Assembly (NCBI GenBank): GCA_013361595.1
Contig: JABFXT010000664.1
Location: 1 to 6,597, forward strand
From: Nocardia sp.
GTDB lineage: Bacteria; Actinomycetota; Actinomycetes; Mycobacteriales; Mycobacteriaceae
Length of the DNA: 6,597 bases
Direction of reading: 5' to 3'
Shown: piece by piece, positions 5,648 through 6,597 of the stretch
How the letters are laid out: the number at the start of each line of letters is the position of its first letter
Position numbering within the stretch: position 1 is the stretch's first letter
Notes under the pieces: generated by a model
Database searches by the model: none
What the model saw: only the letters and a program-made list of their open reading frames with translations
What the model was told of the DNA's origin: nothing
Program-made: the position numbers and the translations under genes

Positions 5648-6171
5648 AGTGCCTCCGTCTCTTCCGCCGCCGGGTTTTCCGGCCAGTCCGCCGGAATCGC
5701 ACTGCCGCGCAACCCGTTCGCGGCCGCCAGCGCCACCGCCTCGTCACCGAGCGGATTGACGCCCGGACCTTTCGCCAGCGCGTGCGCGATCAGCACATGC
5801 AGGCATTTCACCCGGTCCGGCATACCGCCGCCACTGAAATCGGTATCCAGCGATTCGATCTCGTCCCGTTCGGCCAGATAACTCTCGTGCGCGGCGCGGT
5901 AGGCCGCGGCGAGTTCGGTGTCCCGACCGAGCCTTTCGGTCATCTCCTTCATCACCCCCGAGGACTCCAACCGGCTCGCTTCCGCGGTGAGCCGGGGGTC
6001 GGTGAGGTAGTAGAGAGTCGGAAACGGGGTGCCGTCCGGGAGTTTCGGGGCGGTCTTCACCACCGCGGGAAGTCCGTCCGGCGTCCGGTAGGCGATGGCG
6101 AGCACCCCGCGCGGTTCGCGGCCCAGTTGTTCGGCGACGATCTGGAGATCTCGGTCGTCGGGTGTACTCAC
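5644..6171 (-). CDS. DUF501 domain protein
   Basis: A 175-residue cytosolic protein made up almost entirely of the DUF501 domain, whose biochemical role is unknown. The family marks are plain: LPDGTPFPTLYYLTDP (44-59) and, further on, GGMPDRVKCLHVLIAHALA (115-133) with GPGVNPLGDEAV (135-146). The conserved Cys-Leu-His and the GVNPxGD run suggest a binding or catalytic site, which is inference only. The frame is open to 6252, but GTG at 6171 is chosen because it overlaps the stop of the divIC/ftsB gene as GTGA, has AGGAA about 6 nt upstream, and begins directly before the conserved domain. The length and the place between a FtsB-like gene and ppx match M. tuberculosis Rv1025. Linkage to the division gene and a phosphate-metabolism enzyme across mycolic-acid actinobacteria hints at a shared growth-related role. 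Confidence 0.92.
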   Translation of the reverse strand: MSTPDDRDLQIVAEQLGREPRGVLAIAYRTPDGLPAVVKTAPKLPDGTPFPTLYYLTDPRLTAEASRLESSGVMKEMTERLGRDTELAAAYRAAHESYLAERDEIESLDTDFSGGGMPDRVKCLHVLIAHALAKGPGVNPLGDEAVALAAANGLRGSAIPADWPENPAAEETEAL

Positions 6172-6597
6172 CTGGTTCCTTCCGGCTGCGGCGCGGGTGC
6201 TGCGGTTTCGGGGGGTGGCTCGGAGATACTCCGCCACAGATCGGTGTACCACGGATCGGGTTCGTGCCGGGGGGCCTGCGGATCCGGGATCGCCGGCACT
6301 TCGATTCCCGGAACCTGGACGATATAGGGAGTTTCGCCGGGCATCACCAGCCGCAACCGGTCACGTGCCTCGGAGCGGATGTAGGCGGGGTCCTCCTGCT
6401 GGGAACGGCGGTCCTTCAGCCGGGCGATATCGTCCTCGAGCGTGCGGCGTTCGGCCGCGAGCTGGTCGGCTTCCGCACGCTGGGTGAAGTAGGTGCGCAT
6501 GGGCACGGCGAGCGTCATCGCCAGCGCGCACACCACCATCGCGAGGATGATCGCCTTACCGGCGGACAACCCCAGAATGGTCCGCTCCGACCAGTCC
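6168..6597 (-). CDS. DivIC/FtsB-family septum formation protein, 5' partial
   Basis: A single-pass membrane protein of the divisome. FtsB/DivIC proteins pair with FtsL and help recruit and activate septal wall synthesis. The visible 142 complete codons start outside the window. One transmembrane helix (AIILAMVVCALAMTLAVP) follows a short WSERTILGLSAGK segment. After it comes a heptad-like coiled coil, RAEADQLAAERRTLEDDIAR and onward, and then the family motif DPAYIRSEARDRLRLVMPGE. A Pro-rich tail of about 35 residues follows, as in mycobacterial and nocardial members. A TTG at 6569 could be taken as a start, but the frame is open to the right edge with protein-like sequence, and actinobacterial homologues have a long N-terminal extension, so the true start lies further right. 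The stop overlaps the DUF501 start as GTGA. In M. tuberculosis the matching gene, Rv1024, follows enolase, which would be the next gene beyond the edge. Confidence 0.9.
   Translation of the reverse strand, partial: DWSERTILGLSAGKAIILAMVVCALAMTLAVPMRTYFTQRAEADQLAAERRTLEDDIARLKDRRSQQEDPAYIRSEARDRLRLVMPGETPYIVQVPGIEVPAIPDPQAPRHEPDPWYTDLWRSISEPPPETAAPAPQPEGTR

Larger units (their letters stand above)
5576..5656. repeat. 13-bp direct repeat around a 10-bp inverted repeat
   Basis: TCACAGTGCCTCC (plus strand) occurs at 5576-5588, where it holds the ppx Shine-Dalgarno and start, and again at 5644-5656, where it holds the end of DUF501. Between them GATGCGGTCC (5602-5611) and GGACCGCATC (5636-5645) form a perfect 10-bp inverted repeat around a 24-nt loop, which itself contains CCGC (5619-5622) and GCGG (5630-5633). 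The layout looks like a small palindromic element inserted with, or by, duplication of the gene junction. RNA from either strand could fold into a hairpin. Confidence 0.6.

Noticed and set aside
5580..5747. N-terminal extension of ppx to 5747
   Set aside because: The extra 56 residues are Arg-rich and overlap DUF501 coding sequence. The GTG at 5579 has a strong ribosome binding site and gives the family length.
6567..6569. TTG as the start of the DivIC/FtsB gene
   Set aside because: The frame continues to the window edge with plausible protein sequence, and actinobacterial homologues carry a longer N-terminus, so the gene is better treated as 5' partial.

Overview
The window is a G+C-rich chromosomal segment that looks like a mycolate-forming actinobacterium. 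The best guess is Nocardia or a close relative. The reasons are GTG start codons, GTGA gene overlaps, and a block reading ftsB/divIC -> DUF501 -> ppx/gppA, the same order as the enolase-linked block Rv1024-Rv1025-Rv1026 of Mycobacterium tuberculosis. The genus is an inference. All intact genes lie on the minus strand, so transcription runs from the right edge to the left. The long plus-strand open frames are antisense shadows, apart from one decayed gene.

Right block (about 6597 to 4580): a DivIC/FtsB-type division protein whose 5' end is cut off by the window edge, a DUF501 protein that starts inside its stop codon (GTGA), then an exopolyphosphatase/pppGpp phosphohydrolase of the Ppx2 type. 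Between DUF501 and ppx is a 64-nt gap. It holds a 10-bp inverted repeat, is bounded by a 13-bp direct repeat, and encodes a mini-ORF that overlaps both neighbours by GTGA. A large stem-loop starts one base after the ppx stop.

Middle (about 4560 to 4034): a decayed plus-strand relic of an NAD(P)-binding atypical SDR (NmrA-like) gene, then the leader of the next operon, with two 12-bp palindromes and a 9-bp tandem repeat.

Left block (4033 to 501): a putative nutrient-uptake operon. It has a proton-coupled oligopeptide transporter (POT/PTR2), an APC-superfamily amino acid permease of the CAT type, and a protein of unknown function that starts inside the permease stop codon. Together the transporters could import peptides and free amino acids; the role of the third protein is unknown.

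Left end (443 to 1): a tRNA with anticodon UAA (Leu) that has a short class I variable loop, followed by a 7-bp terminator-like hairpin. No in-frame UUA codon was found in any of the six protein genes of the window. The last 330 bases hold only weak coding candidates. I see no CRISPR array, insertion sequence, rRNA or obvious defence or biosynthetic system.
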